A stretch of 64,000 bases of DNA. Origin: DATKNA01 sp963786765 (GTDB taxonomy: Bacteria; Actinomycetota; Actinomycetes; Actinomycetales; Kineosporiaceae). Location: assembly GCA_963786765.1 (NCBI GenBank), contig CAWBAJ010000019.1, forward strand, positions 186,001 to 250,000, given 5' to 3'. Position numbers and translations under genes: made by a program. Below the pieces are notes generated by a model that saw only the letters and a program-made list of their open reading frames with translations, did no database searches and was not told where the DNA came from. Shown one piece after another: positions 36,563 to 45,098 of the stretch (position 1 is its first letter; the number at the start of each line of letters is the position of its first letter).

Positions 36563-38155
36563 GTGTTCGCCACGCTGTCAGACCGCCTCACCGCGACCTT
36601 CAAGTCGCTGCGGGGGAAGGGCAGGCTCTCGCCGTCCGACGTCGATGCCACCGTCCGCGAGATCCGTCGCGCTCTGCTCGATGCCGACGTCGCGCTGCCG
36701 GTCGTCCGCGAGTTCACCGCGACGGTGCGCGAGCGCGCGCTCTCGGCCGAGGTCTCCCAGGCGCTCAACCCGGCCCAGCAGGTCGTCCAGATCGTCCACG
36801 ACGAGCTGGTCAGGGTGCTCGGCGGCCAGGCCCGCAGGATCGAACTGGCGAAGACGCCCCCCACGGTGATCCTCCTCGCCGGCCTGCAGGGCGCCGGCAA
36901 GACCACCCTCGCGGGCAAGCTGGGCCGCTGGCTGAAGGAGCAGGGGCACACCCCGGTGCTGGTCGCGAGCGATCTCCAGCGTCCGAACGCGGTCGACCAG
37001 CTCCAGGTCGTCGGCGAGCGCGCCGGGGTCGCCGTCTTCGCCCCCCACCCCGGCACCTCGTCCACCGGTTCGACTGTGGCGGGCCCTGGCGACCCGGTCG
37101 CGGTCGCCCGCGACGGCGTCCGGTTCGCCCGTGAGAAGCACTACGACGTCGTGATCGTCGACACCGCCGGCCGGCTCGGCGTGGACGCCGACATGATGCA
37201 GCAGGCCGCCGACATCCGGGACGCCGTCCAGCCGGACGAGATCCTCTTCGTCCTGGACGCGATGATCGGTCAGGACGCCGTCACGACCGCCCGAGCCTTC
37301 CAGGACGGGGTCGGCTTCAGCGGCGTCGTGCTGTCGAAGCTCGACGGTGACGCCCGTGGGGGCGCTGCGCTGTCCGTCGCCGGGATCACCGGCCGGCCGA
37401 TCATGTTCGCGAGCACGGGCGAGAAACTCGACGAGTTCGAGCTGTTCCACCCGGACCGGATGGCGTCGCGCATCCTCGACATGGGCGACGTGCTCACCCT
37501 GATCGAGCAGGCGCAGCGCGCCTTCGACGCCGAGCAGGCAGAGGCGATGGCGGCGAAGTTCGCCGCCGACGAGGACTTCACGTTCGACGACTTCCTGCAG
37601 CAGATGGCGGCCCTGAAGAACATGGGCTCGCTGAAGAAGATGCTCGGGATGCTCCCGGGCATGGGGGAGCTGCGCGACCAGCTCGAGAACTTCGACGAGC
37701 GCGAGATGGACCGCGTCGAGGCGATCATCAAGTCGATGACCCCGCTGGAGCGGCGCCGGCCGAGCGTGCTCAACGGGTCCCGCAAGCTGCGCGTCGCCAA
37801 GGGCTCCGGTGTCCAGGTCCAGGACGTGAACCAGCTGCTGGAGCGCTTCACCGAGGCGCAGAAGATGATGCGCCAGCTGCGCCGCGGCGGCATGCCGGGG
37901 ATGCCCGGGATGCCGGGCCTCGGCGGCGGCGGCAAGAAGTCCAAGGGCCGCACCGCGCCCCCGCCCCGCAAGGGCAAGGCGAAGTCCGGCAATCCGGCCA
38001 AACGCGCCCAGCAGGAGCGGGAGGCGGCGCAGCGAGGCGCCACCGGGCCGGCCGTGCCCGGCGGCGCCTTCGGCCTCGGCGCGGACGCCCCGGACCCGGC
38101 CGAGCTCGCCGACCTGCAGTTGCCGCCCGGCTTCGAGAAGTTCCTCGGCCGCTGA
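36563..38155 (+). CDS. ffh: signal recognition particle protein Ffh
   Basis: SRP GTPase that binds 4.5S RNA and nascent signal sequences. The start GTG 36563 gives FATLSDRLTATFKSLRGKGR, with AAGGA 10 bases upstream; GTG 36557 is an alternative. N domain: VDATVREIRRALLDADVALP. G domain: LLAGLQGAGKTTLAGKLGRW (G1), ASDLQRPNAVDQL, VIVDTAGRLGVDADMMQQAA (G3), LSKLDGDARGGAALSV (G4) and STGEKLDEFE. M domain: FDDFLQQMAALKNMGSLKKM, LGMLPGMG, and SRKLRVAKGSGVQVQDVNQL (RNA-binding). The tail is Gly/Lys-rich with a GMPGMPGMPG repeat. About 530 residues, intact. Confidence 0.98.
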   Translation: MFATLSDRLTATFKSLRGKGRLSPSDVDATVREIRRALLDADVALPVVREFTATVRERALSAEVSQALNPAQQVVQIVHDELVRVLGGQARRIELAKTPPTVILLAGLQGAGKTTLAGKLGRWLKEQGHTPVLVASDLQRPNAVDQLQVVGERAGVAVFAPHPGTSSTGSTVAGPGDPVAVARDGVRFAREKHYDVVIVDTAGRLGVDADMMQQAADIRDAVQPDEILFVLDAMIGQDAVTTARAFQDGVGFSGVVLSKLDGDARGGAALSVAGITGRPIMFASTGEKLDEFELFHPDRMASRILDMGDVLTLIEQAQRAFDAEQAEAMAAKFAADEDFTFDDFLQQMAALKNMGSLKKMLGMLPGMGELRDQLENFDEREMDRVEAIIKSMTPLERRRPSVLNGSRKLRVAKGSGVQVQDVNQLLERFTEAQKMMRQLRRGGMPGMPGMPGLGGGGKKSKGRTAPPPRKGKAKSGNPAKRAQQEREAAQRGATGPAVPGGAFGLGADAPDPAELADLQLPPGFEKFLGR

Positions 38156-38196
38156 GCCGAGGGAGGAACGACGAGAGTCTGGACTAGGTTCTGCCC

Positions 38197-39303
38197 GTGC
38201 CCGACACCGCTTCGCCCTCGCCCGTCCTGCACCTGCGCGGCCACGTACTGATCGGCCCGGACGAGGAGCGCCCCGAGGCGTGGGTGGTCGGCGGCCGGAT
38301 CACCTACCAGGCGCCGCTCGCGCACGCCGACGAGGCCGTCGACGTCGAGGGCTTCGTGCTGCCCGGCCTGGTCGACGCGCACTGCCACGTCGGCATCGAC
38401 GCCGGGGGAGCGGTCGACCGCGACACGCAGGTGGAGCAGGCGGGCGCGGACCGCGACGCCGGGGCACTGCTGCTGCGCGACGCCGGATCGGCCGCCGACA
38501 CCCGGTGGATCGACGAACGCCAGGACCTGCCCCGGATCGTCCGGGCCGGCCGCCACATCGCCCGGAGCAAGCGGTACATCCGCAACTATGCGCACGAGAT
38601 CGAGCCTGCGGAGCTGGTCCAGTACGTCCGCGCCGAGGCCCGTCGCGGCGACGGCTGGGTGAAGCTCGTCGGGGACTGGATCGACCGCGAGGTGGGCGAC
38701 CTCGCCCCGTGCTGGCCCCTGGACGCCCTGCGCGAGGGCATCAAGGCGGCGCACGACGAGGGGGCGCGGGTCACCGCCCACTGCATCGGCGAGGACTGCC
38801 TGCACGATCTGCTCGAGGCCGGCATCGACTGCATCGAGCACGGCACCGGGCTGACCGACGAGACCAGGGCGACCGCCGCGGCGCGGGGCGTCCCGATCGT
38901 GCCGACGCTGGTGAACACGGCCAACTTCCCCAACTACGCCGCGGCCGGCGAGGAGCGCTACCCCGTGTACGCGGCCCACATGCGCCGGCTGCACGAGCAG
39001 CGCTACGAGACGGTGGCCGCGGCCTACGAGGCCGGCGTCCCGGTGTTCGTGGGCACGGACGCCGGCGGCGCGCTGCCGCACGGCCTCGTCGCCCAGGAGG
39101 TGGCCGAGCTCGTCCGGGCCGGCCTGCCGCCCACGTCCGCCCTCGACGCGGCCTGCTGGGGCGCCCGCTGGTGGCTGCGCCAGGCGGCGCTGGAGGAGGG
39201 CGCCCCCGCCGACCTGGTGGTCTACGACGCCGACCCGCGCGAGGACGTCGCCGTCCTGGCCGCCCCCCGGCTGGTCGTGCTGCGCGGCCGGCCCGTTCCA
39301 TGA
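38197..39303 (+). CDS. amidohydrolase family protein
   Basis: 368-residue TIM-barrel metallohydrolase of the imidazolonepropionase-like group. Metal and catalytic motifs: GLVDAHCHVGID (HxH, ~residue 65), the Lys in GWVKLVGDWIDRE (~165), VTAHCIGEDCLHDLLEAGID (first barrel His), IEHGTGLTDETR (second His), and VFVGTDAGGALPHGLVAQEV (catalytic Asp). The N- and C-terminal strands form the usual beta-sandwich (LHLRGHVLIGPDEERPEAWV; ADLVVYDADPREDVAVLAAP). The substrate cannot be named. Intact; the next gene begins 7 bases after the stop. Confidence 0.85.
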   Translation: MPDTASPSPVLHLRGHVLIGPDEERPEAWVVGGRITYQAPLAHADEAVDVEGFVLPGLVDAHCHVGIDAGGAVDRDTQVEQAGADRDAGALLLRDAGSAADTRWIDERQDLPRIVRAGRHIARSKRYIRNYAHEIEPAELVQYVRAEARRGDGWVKLVGDWIDREVGDLAPCWPLDALREGIKAAHDEGARVTAHCIGEDCLHDLLEAGIDCIEHGTGLTDETRATAAARGVPIVPTLVNTANFPNYAAAGEERYPVYAAHMRRLHEQRYETVAAAYEAGVPVFVGTDAGGALPHGLVAQEVAELVRAGLPPTSALDAACWGARWWLRQAALEEGAPADLVVYDADPREDVAVLAAPRLVVLRGRPVP

Positions 39304-39310
39304 CCGACCC

Positions 39311-41086
39311 GTGACGGTCCGGACGAGCACGCCGCCGGACGACACCGGGACGGTCGCCCCCCGGCCCTCCGCAGTGGTTCCAGCCCTGCTCGAGGGGCTG
39401 CTCGTCCTGGTCGCCGCCGTGGTCACCGTGCTGAAGAACGACGCGGGCGTCCTCAAGGACGTCTCCGGCACGGTCGCGGGCAACCTCGGCGACCCGCTGT
39501 ACTTCGCCTGGCAGCTGGCCTGGGTGGCGCACGCCGTCACCACCGACCCCGGCTCGTTGTGGACGACGAATGCGTTCTCCAGGGCTCCGGACAACCTCGC
39601 CTACACCGACACGATCCTCGGATACCTGCCGATCGACCTGGCCACCGGCGCGGCGGACGGCGGGCAGGGAGCAGCACTGGCGGCCCTCAACATCGCGGGT
39701 TTCCTGGCCGCGGTGCTCGCCCTCTGCGGTGGGTACGCGCTGGCACGTGCCCTCGGAGCCGGCCCTGCCGGCGCGCTGGTCGCGGGCGCGGGCTTCGGGC
39801 TCGCGCCCTGGCGGATCGAACAGGTCATCCATCTCAACGTCGTGTCCACCGGCGGCATCGCCTTCACGCTGGCGTTGCTCTGCTACGGGCACGGCTGGTC
39901 GCTGCGCTACGGGTGGGAGCCCGACCTGTTGCGGCCCTGGGCCGTCGCGGCCGGCTGGGCCGTCGCCTGCTGGCAGATCACCCTCGGGTTCGCCACCGGC
40001 ATCGTGTTCGGGTACGTGCTCGCGGGCATCTGCGTGCTCTGGGCAGCCGGATGGCTGCGAGCAGGCCGTCCGCGGCTTCCGCGGAGCCTGCTCGTCGCGG
40101 ACGGCGCCGGTGCCGTGGCGTTCGGCGTGGTCACGTTGCTGCTCGTCAGGCCGTACCTGCGGGTGCTCGCGGCCAACCCCGGCGCCCGCCGCAGCGAGGC
40201 GATGCTCGGCCTCTTCTCACCGCCGCCCAGAGGCCTCGACCTCACGTCGGCCACCTCCTGGTTCTGGGGGGACCGGCAGGCAGCCGACCGCGCGAAGCTC
40301 TTCTGGCCACCGGAGATGATCATTTCGCCCGGGCACGTGCTCGCCGTGCTGGCCGTCCTCGGGCTGGTCGTCTCGGTCTGGCCCCTGCGCCGCCGCCTGC
40401 TGCTCGGCCTCGCGACCGCAGTGGCGACGATCCTGACACTGGGCACGCAGGCGCCCGGTGGCGGCGAGTGGAGCTACCTGCTGCTGTACCGGCACCTGCC
40501 CGGGTGGGACGCGCTGCGCACCCCTGGCCGGCTGGTCCTGTGGGTCACCATGGGCCTCGCGCTGCTCGCCGCGGGGCTCGTCGGGCGGCTCGCAGAACTG
40601 CTGCTGCGTCGTGCCGCGGACCGCGAGGTCCGCCCGATCAGCGCCGTACGCCTCACCGTCGGGGTCTACCTCCTGGCCGTGCCCGCCCTGCTGGTGGGAG
40701 CGGACGACTGGGGCGGACCGCTGCACTGGCCGGTCGCCCAGGCACCGGTGGTCGTCGCGACGGTGCCGGCGCCGTTGATGTTCCTGCCCACGGACCTGGT
40801 CGGCGACTACCACCTCATGCTCTGGAGCACCGACGGATGGCCGACGCTGGCCAACGGCAGCAGCGGCTTCGACCCACCCTGGCAGGCGCAGTTGCGCAAG
40901 GCCGTCAAGACCTTCCCGGACGCCGGCAGCGTCGCCGCCCTGCGCGCGCGAGGGGTCCGCACGGTGGTGCTCGTCCGCTCCCGGGCTGCCGGTTCCGAGT
41001 GGGAAGGCGCGGCCGACAAGCCCGTCAACGGCCTCGGGATCCGACGGCTCGACCTGGGAGACGCCGTGGTCTACCGGCTGGGCTGA
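39311..41086 (+). CDS. multi-pass membrane protein, glycosyltransferase-like
   Basis: 591 residues from GTG 39311 with roughly 10-11 hydrophobic helices and a soluble C-terminal domain of about 150 residues. The first large loop has NLGDPLYFAWQLAWVAHAV, then AYTDTILGYLPIDLATGA, followed by GAGFGLAPWRIEQVIHLNVV; this resembles the GT-C type membrane glycosyltransferases in which an Asp in the first loop is catalytic (here GDPLYF). PGWDALRTPGRLVLWVTMGL and the end segment LRARGVRTVVLVRSRAAG fit the same group. No specific function assigned. It may work with the PIG-V-like proteins in envelope glycosylation. Confidence 0.6.
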   Translation: MTVRTSTPPDDTGTVAPRPSAVVPALLEGLLVLVAAVVTVLKNDAGVLKDVSGTVAGNLGDPLYFAWQLAWVAHAVTTDPGSLWTTNAFSRAPDNLAYTDTILGYLPIDLATGAADGGQGAALAALNIAGFLAAVLALCGGYALARALGAGPAGALVAGAGFGLAPWRIEQVIHLNVVSTGGIAFTLALLCYGHGWSLRYGWEPDLLRPWAVAAGWAVACWQITLGFATGIVFGYVLAGICVLWAAGWLRAGRPRLPRSLLVADGAGAVAFGVVTLLLVRPYLRVLAANPGARRSEAMLGLFSPPPRGLDLTSATSWFWGDRQAADRAKLFWPPEMIISPGHVLAVLAVLGLVVSVWPLRRRLLLGLATAVATILTLGTQAPGGGEWSYLLLYRHLPGWDALRTPGRLVLWVTMGLALLAAGLVGRLAELLLRRAADREVRPISAVRLTVGVYLLAVPALLVGADDWGGPLHWPVAQAPVVVATVPAPLMFLPTDLVGDYHLMLWSTDGWPTLANGSSGFDPPWQAQLRKAVKTFPDAGSVAALRARGVRTVVLVRSRAAGSEWEGAADKPVNGLGIRRLDLGDAVVYRLG

Positions 41087-41274
41087 CGGAACGGACCGGG
41101 TCGTGCAGGTCATGCCTGTCATCGGGGTGCCCGAGGTCTGGCAGAATGGGTTGCCGTACCCGACGGTGGTGGCCCCTCTCTCCGCTCCCGTCGTGTCCTG
41201 ACGAGTCGCCCGGCGCCCGGTCCCCACCCGGCGCAGCGGTGCCTCACCCCCACGAAGCCAGGAGAGCCTCCCCC

Positions 41275-42003
41275 GTGTCCGTCAAGATCCGCCTCAAGCG
41301 CATGGGCAAGATCCGTGCCCCGTACTACCGCATCGTCGTCGCCGACTCCCGCACCAAGCGCGACGGCCGCGCCATCGAGGAGATCGGCAAGTACCACCCC
41401 ACCGAGGACCCCTCGTACATCGAGGTCGACTCGCCCCGGGCCCAGTACTGGCTCGGCGTCGGCGCGCAGCCGACCGAGCAGGTGCTCGCGATCCTCAAGG
41501 TGACCGGCGACTGGCAGAAGTTCAAGGGCCTGCCCGGCGCCGAGGGCACCCTGCGGACGGCTACACCGCGCCCCGACAAGAAGGCCGTCTTCGCCGCCGC
41601 CGCCAGGGAGACCCTCGGGGACTCGGGCGCGGAGGGGGCGACCACACCCAGGGGCGGCCGCAAGAAGGCCGAGCCGAAGGCCGCCGCCGAGCCGAAGGCC
41701 GCCGCCGAGCCGAAGGCCGCCGCCGAGCCGAAGCCGGAGGCTGCCGCTCAGCCCCAGCCGGAGCAGCCCGCTGCGCCGCAGCCGGTCGAGCCCCAGGTCG
41801 CGGAGCCCCAGGCCGAGCAGCCGGCCACGCCGCAGGCCTCCGAGCAGCCCGCCGAGCAGCCCGCCGAGCAGCCCGCCGAGCAGCCCGCCGAGCAGCCGGC
41901 GAGTGACCAGCCCGCGGACGCCGCGGACGAGGGCGCTCCCGGCGGCAGCGAGACCTCGGCCCAGGTCGAGGGCGCCGGCGAGACGGCGCAGGCCGAGGGC
42001 TGA
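41275..42003 (+). CDS. rpsP: 30S ribosomal protein S16 with long low-complexity tail
   Basis: Residues 1-82 are a normal S16: SVKIRLKRMGKIRAPYYRIV, VADSRTKRDGRAIEEIGKYH, then IEVDSPRAQYWLGVGAQPTE. The protein continues to 242 residues with a disordered Ala/Glu/Pro/Gln/Lys tail: about 3.7 copies of an AEPKAA hexapeptide (18-bp DNA repeat, 41668-41733), a Q-P-E segment, and four to five EQPA tetrapeptides (12-bp repeat, 41842-41898). S16 is about 80-150 residues in most bacteria; long acidic tails are known in some actinobacteria. GTG start with CAGGAGAG upstream. The gap before it (41087-41274) contains GGCAGAATGG near 41140, a possible -10 region. Confidence 0.96.
   Translation: MSVKIRLKRMGKIRAPYYRIVVADSRTKRDGRAIEEIGKYHPTEDPSYIEVDSPRAQYWLGVGAQPTEQVLAILKVTGDWQKFKGLPGAEGTLRTATPRPDKKAVFAAAARETLGDSGAEGATTPRGGRKKAEPKAAAEPKAAAEPKAAAEPKPEAAAQPQPEQPAAPQPVEPQVAEPQAEQPATPQASEQPAEQPAEQPAEQPAEQPASDQPADAADEGAPGGSETSAQVEGAGETAQAEG
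41668..41898. repeat. two tandem repeat tracts inside rpsP
   Basis: Tract 1 is GCCGAGCCGAAGGCCGCC repeated with an 18-base period from 41668 (three full copies and a partial). Tract 2 is GAGCAGCCCGCC repeated with a 12-base period from 41842 (four full copies and a partial). Both keep the reading frame. They encode the disordered C-terminal extension of S16 and are prone to length variation by slippage. Confidence 0.92.
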
Positions 42004-42005
42004 CC

Positions 42006-42248
42006 GTGCTCGTCGACGCCCTGGAGCACCTCGTCCGCGGCATCGTCGCGCACCCGGACGACGTCCAGGTCCGTAGCAAGCCGCTGCGCCGGGGCAGCCT
42101 GCTCGAGGTGCGGGTGCACCCCGAGGACCTCGGCCGGGTCATCGGCCGCTCCGGCCGCACCGCCACCGCGCTGCGAACCGTCGTCAAGGCCCTCGCCGAC
42201 GGCAAGCCCGTCCGGGTCGACGTCGTCGACGTCGACCGGGGCCGCTGA
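42006..42248 (+). CDS. khpA: KH-domain RNA-binding protein KhpA (YlqC family)
   Basis: 80-residue single KH-domain protein. LVDALEHLVRGIVAHPDDVQ starts it, and VHPEDLGRVIGRSGRTATAL contains the KH nucleic-acid-binding loop (here I-G-R-S-G-R). It binds RNA, often with KhpB/EloR, and is conserved between rpsP and rimM. The GTG at 42006 begins 3 bases after the rpsP stop, so it belongs to the same operon. Intact. Confidence 0.95.
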   Translation: MLVDALEHLVRGIVAHPDDVQVRSKPLRRGSLLEVRVHPEDLGRVIGRSGRTATALRTVVKALADGKPVRVDVVDVDRGR

Positions 42249-42271
42249 TCACCGCGGTTCCGCACTACTGG

Positions 42272-42307
42272 CGCCCTGCGGTCCTGGCACCCCGGGACCG
42301 CAGGGCG
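42272..42307 (+). terminator. strong hairpin between khpA and rimM
   Basis: Perfect 13-bp arms CGCCCTGCGGTCC (42272-42284) and GGACCGCAGGGCG (42295-42307) with a 10-base loop. There is no T-run after it, but many actinobacterial terminators lack one. As rpsP-rimM-trmD is usually one operon, it could also be a partial terminator or RNA-processing site that sets different output for the two halves. Confidence 0.6.
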
Positions 42308-42350
42308 TCGTCGTGCCGGCCACCTGCATCCCCTACCTCCGGGAGGTCTC

Positions 42351-42905
42351 GTGCGTCTCGTCGTCGCCCGTGTCGGGAAGGCTCACGGCATCCGCGGGGA
42401 GGTCACGGTCGACGTCCGGACGGACGCTCCCGAGGAGCGCTTCGTCCCTCGAGTTCGTCTCCACGTCACGGGGAACCACGCGCTGGCCGGCGTCGACGCG
42501 CTGACCGTCGCGAGCGTGCGCGACCACAACGGCACCCTGCTGCTCGGTTTCGACGAGGTGCTCGACCGCAGCGCCGCGGAGGCCCTGCGCGGCGCGGTGC
42601 TCGAGGCCGATGTCCCGGACGAGGTCGACGAGCCCGACGCCTGGTACGACCACCAGCTGGTCGGCCTGCGGGCCCTCGATCCCGCAGGGGCCGAGCTGGG
42701 CGAGGTCGTCGCCGTCGAGCATCTGCCCGCGCAGGACCTCCTCGTGCTGCGCCGGCCCGGCGGGGCGCGGCGCATGGTGCCGTTCGTCACGGCCATCGTC
42801 CCCACCATCGACGTCCCGGGGGGGACGGTCGTCGTGGATGCGCCTCCCGGCCTGCTCGACGAACTCCCTGATCCGTCGCCCGACGAGCCACCCGGCGAGG
42901 GGTGA
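42351..42905 (+). CDS. rimM: 16S rRNA processing factor RimM
   Basis: 184-residue maturation factor for the 30S head; it binds S19. RLVVARVGKAHGIRGEVTVD is the diagnostic start. The N-terminal beta-barrel continues to RSAAEALRGAVLEADVPDEV, and the PRC-barrel half has AWYDHQLVGLRALDPAGAEL, LGEVVAVEHLPAQDLLVLRR and RRMVPFVTAIVPTIDVPGGT. The acidic/Pro-rich end (DPSPDEPPGEG) is typical. GTG start. The stop lies 3 bases before the trmD start. Confidence 0.96.
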   Translation: MRLVVARVGKAHGIRGEVTVDVRTDAPEERFVPRVRLHVTGNHALAGVDALTVASVRDHNGTLLLGFDEVLDRSAAEALRGAVLEADVPDEVDEPDAWYDHQLVGLRALDPAGAELGEVVAVEHLPAQDLLVLRRPGGARRMVPFVTAIVPTIDVPGGTVVVDAPPGLLDELPDPSPDEPPGEG

Positions 42906-42908
42906 CCC

Positions 42909-43736
42909 GTGCGGGTCGACGTCGTCACCATCTTCCCGGAGTACCTCGCCCCGCTCGAGCTGTCGCTGATCGGCCGGGCACGGCGGGCCGGGCTGCTCGA
43001 CGTCGTGGTCCACGACCTGCGCGACTTCACCCACGACCGGCACCGCACGGTGGACGACGCACCCATGGGCGGCGGGGCCGGGATGGTGATGAGGCCCGAG
43101 CCCTGGGGCGAGGCGCTCGAGGGGGTCCTCACCGCCGGGCGCGCGGCGCTGGGCGAGGAGGCGACACCGGTCCTCGTCGTGCCCGCGCCGGCCGGCGAGC
43201 CGTTCCGGCAGGCCACCGCGCGCGAGCTCGCCGCGGGTGAGTGGCTCGTCGTCGCATGCGGCCGCTACGAGGGCATCGACGAGCGTGTGCTGGTCGACGC
43301 CGCCCGCGTCATGCCGGTGCGCCCGATCAGCCTCGGCGACTACGTGCTGAACGGTGGCGAGGTGGCGGCGCTGGTCGTCGTCGAGGCCGTCGGCCGGCTG
43401 CTGCCCGGGGTACTCGGCAACGCCGGCAGCCTGGAGGAGGAGAGCCACGAGGGCGGACTGCTCGAGTACCCCGTCTACACCCGGCCGGCGACGTGGCGCG
43501 GACTCGACGTCCCGCCCGTGCTCCTGTCGGGGCACCACGGCCAGGTCCGCCGGTGGCGCCGCGACGAGCAGTTGCGACGGACGGCCCGGCGCCGTCCGGA
43601 CCTGGTCGCCGCGCTCGATCCCGCCACCCTCGATCCGGGGGACCTCGAGGTGCTCGGCGAGCTGGGCTGGGTGCCGGGGGAGGAGGGCGGCCTGACCCCG
43701 CGGTTGGGTCCGGGCGGCCCCGCTGTGGCAGACTGA
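42909..43736 (+). CDS. trmD: tRNA (guanine-N(1)-)-methyltransferase
   Basis: 275-residue SPOUT methyltransferase that makes m1G37 in tRNAs to prevent frameshifting. RVDVVTIFPEYLAPLELSLI opens the protein; DFTHDRHRTVDDAPMGGGAG and MVMRPEPW are the conserved tRNA-binding loops; VACGRYEGIDERVL, RPISLGDYVLNGGEVAALVV and EAVGRLLPGVLGN form the trefoil-knot SAM site. The C-terminal domain has LSGHHGQVRRWRRDE. Intact. The region 43737-43894 before rplS has no gene and probably contains its leader. Confidence 0.97.
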   Translation: MRVDVVTIFPEYLAPLELSLIGRARRAGLLDVVVHDLRDFTHDRHRTVDDAPMGGGAGMVMRPEPWGEALEGVLTAGRAALGEEATPVLVVPAPAGEPFRQATARELAAGEWLVVACGRYEGIDERVLVDAARVMPVRPISLGDYVLNGGEVAALVVVEAVGRLLPGVLGNAGSLEEESHEGGLLEYPVYTRPATWRGLDVPPVLLSGHHGQVRRWRRDEQLRRTARRRPDLVAALDPATLDPGDLEVLGELGWVPGEEGGLTPRLGPGGPAVAD

Positions 43737-43894
43737 CCTGCTGTGCCGCCGGCCGGCCGCGCCCTGCCACAGGGGGGCGAGGCGCCTGCACCGGAACCGT
43801 CGACGATCCTTCGTCCGGCGGACGGCACCTCTGAGACGGCCTTTCCTTCGAGCTGTGCGGATGACCTGTGGCACCCGCCGGAGAGCGATACCCG

Positions 43895-44254
43895 ATGCAC
43901 ACGCTGGACACCCTCGACGCCGCGTCACTGCGCAGCGACATCCCCCCCTTCCGCGCCGGCGACACCGTGAAGGTGCACGTCAAGGTGGTCGAGGGCAACC
44001 GGTCCCGGATCCAGGTGTTCCAGGGCATCGTCATCCGGCGCTCCGGCGGGGGCATCCGCGAGACGTTCACCGTTCGCAAGGTGAGTTTCGGCGTGGGCGT
44101 CGAGCGCACCTTCCCGGTGCACACCCCGGTGGTCGACCACATCGAGGTGGTCACCCGCGGCGACGTGCGGCGCGCCAAGCTCTACTACCTGCGCTCGCTG
44201 CGGGGGAAGGCCGCCAAGATCAAGGAGAAGCGCGACAACATCCCGGGCCGCTGA
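43895..44254 (+). CDS. rplS: 50S ribosomal protein L19
   Basis: 119-residue protein at the 30S-50S interface. The ATG at 43895 follows GGAGAG at 43880. SDIPPFRAGDTVKVHVKVVE, GNRSRIQVFQGIVIRRSGGG, IRETFTVRKVSFGVGVERTF, and the tail KLYYLRSLRGKAAKIKEKRD are all family-diagnostic. An upstream in-frame ATG at 43868 would add nine residues (MAPAGERYP) but is not preceded by a ribosome site. Last of the rpsP-rimM-trmD-rplS cluster. Confidence 0.98.
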   Translation: MHTLDTLDAASLRSDIPPFRAGDTVKVHVKVVEGNRSRIQVFQGIVIRRSGGGIRETFTVRKVSFGVGVERTFPVHTPVVDHIEVVTRGDVRRAKLYYLRSLRGKAAKIKEKRDNIPGR

Positions 44255-44309
44255 GGCGCGCCGGTATCGCAGCCTCGCACTTCCAGCCGGGTCCCGTACC
44301 CTCGTCGTC

Positions 44310-45098
44310 GTGTCAGCACAGCGCGTCGAGGGGGAGACGGACAGTGGTCAGGACCCTCCCTCGGCCCCGCTGACCGGCCCCGCGTCCTCGTCGTACCGCC
44401 GGCTCCTCCTCACGTTGCTGGCGGCCGCAGTGGTGGTCGTCCTCGTCCGGGTGTTCCTGGTGCAGACCTTCGTCATCCCCTCGGGGTCGATGGAGCCGGG
44501 GCTGCAGGTCGGCGACCGGGTCGTGGTGAGCCGGCTCGACTACCGGTTCGGCCCGATCCGGCGCGGCGACGTCGTGGTGTTCGACGGCGACGGTGTCTTC
44601 ACCGCCGCCGCCCCGCCGCGCTCCGCGCTCGCCGAGGCCGGCCGGACCGTGGCGCAGGCGCTCGGCGCACCCGTCGGCGAGTCCGACTTCGTCAAACGGG
44701 TCATCGGCCTCGGTGGGGACCACGTGGTCTGCTGCGACGCGCAGGGGCGGATCAGCGTCAACGATCGCCCGCTCGACGAGCCGTACGTCTATCCCGGCGA
44801 CGATCCGAGCGACGTCGACTTCGACCAGGTCGTGCCCCCGGGGCACCTGTGGGTGATGGGTGACCACCGCAGCAGCAGCGCCGACTCGCGCGAGCACCTG
44901 GGCGACCCCGGCGGCGGCATGGTGCCGGTCGGCCGAGTCGTCGGGCGGGTCGTCGCCGTATGGTGGCCGTGGAGCCGTGCGACGGGGGTCGGGCGGACCG
45001 CGGCGCAGGACCCCCTGGCTCCCGGGGCGTCGGTGGGCGCCGCGCAGACTGCACCGGCGGAACGGGCCGGAAGCCCTGGACGAGAGGCCACCTCGTGA
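44310..45098 (+). CDS. lepB: type I signal peptidase (first of two)
   Basis: 262-residue membrane protease that cleaves signal peptides. After about 30 cytosolic residues comes one membrane helix (RRLLLTLLAAAVVVVLVRVF). The catalytic Ser is in FVIPSGSMEPGLQVGDRVVV and the general-base Lys in SDFVKRVIGLGGDHVVC, with VNDRPLDEPYVYPGDDPSD and GHLWVMGDHRSSSADSREH completing boxes C-E. The C-terminal 40 residues (DPLAPGASVGAAQTAPAERA) are disordered. The stop overlaps the start of the second lepB (GTGA at 45095-45098), so the two are coupled. Confidence 0.93.
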   Translation: MSAQRVEGETDSGQDPPSAPLTGPASSSYRRLLLTLLAAAVVVVLVRVFLVQTFVIPSGSMEPGLQVGDRVVVSRLDYRFGPIRRGDVVVFDGDGVFTAAAPPRSALAEAGRTVAQALGAPVGESDFVKRVIGLGGDHVVCCDAQGRISVNDRPLDEPYVYPGDDPSDVDFDQVVPPGHLWVMGDHRSSSADSREHLGDPGGGMVPVGRVVGRVVAVWWPWSRATGVGRTAAQDPLAPGASVGAAQTAPAERAGSPGREATS

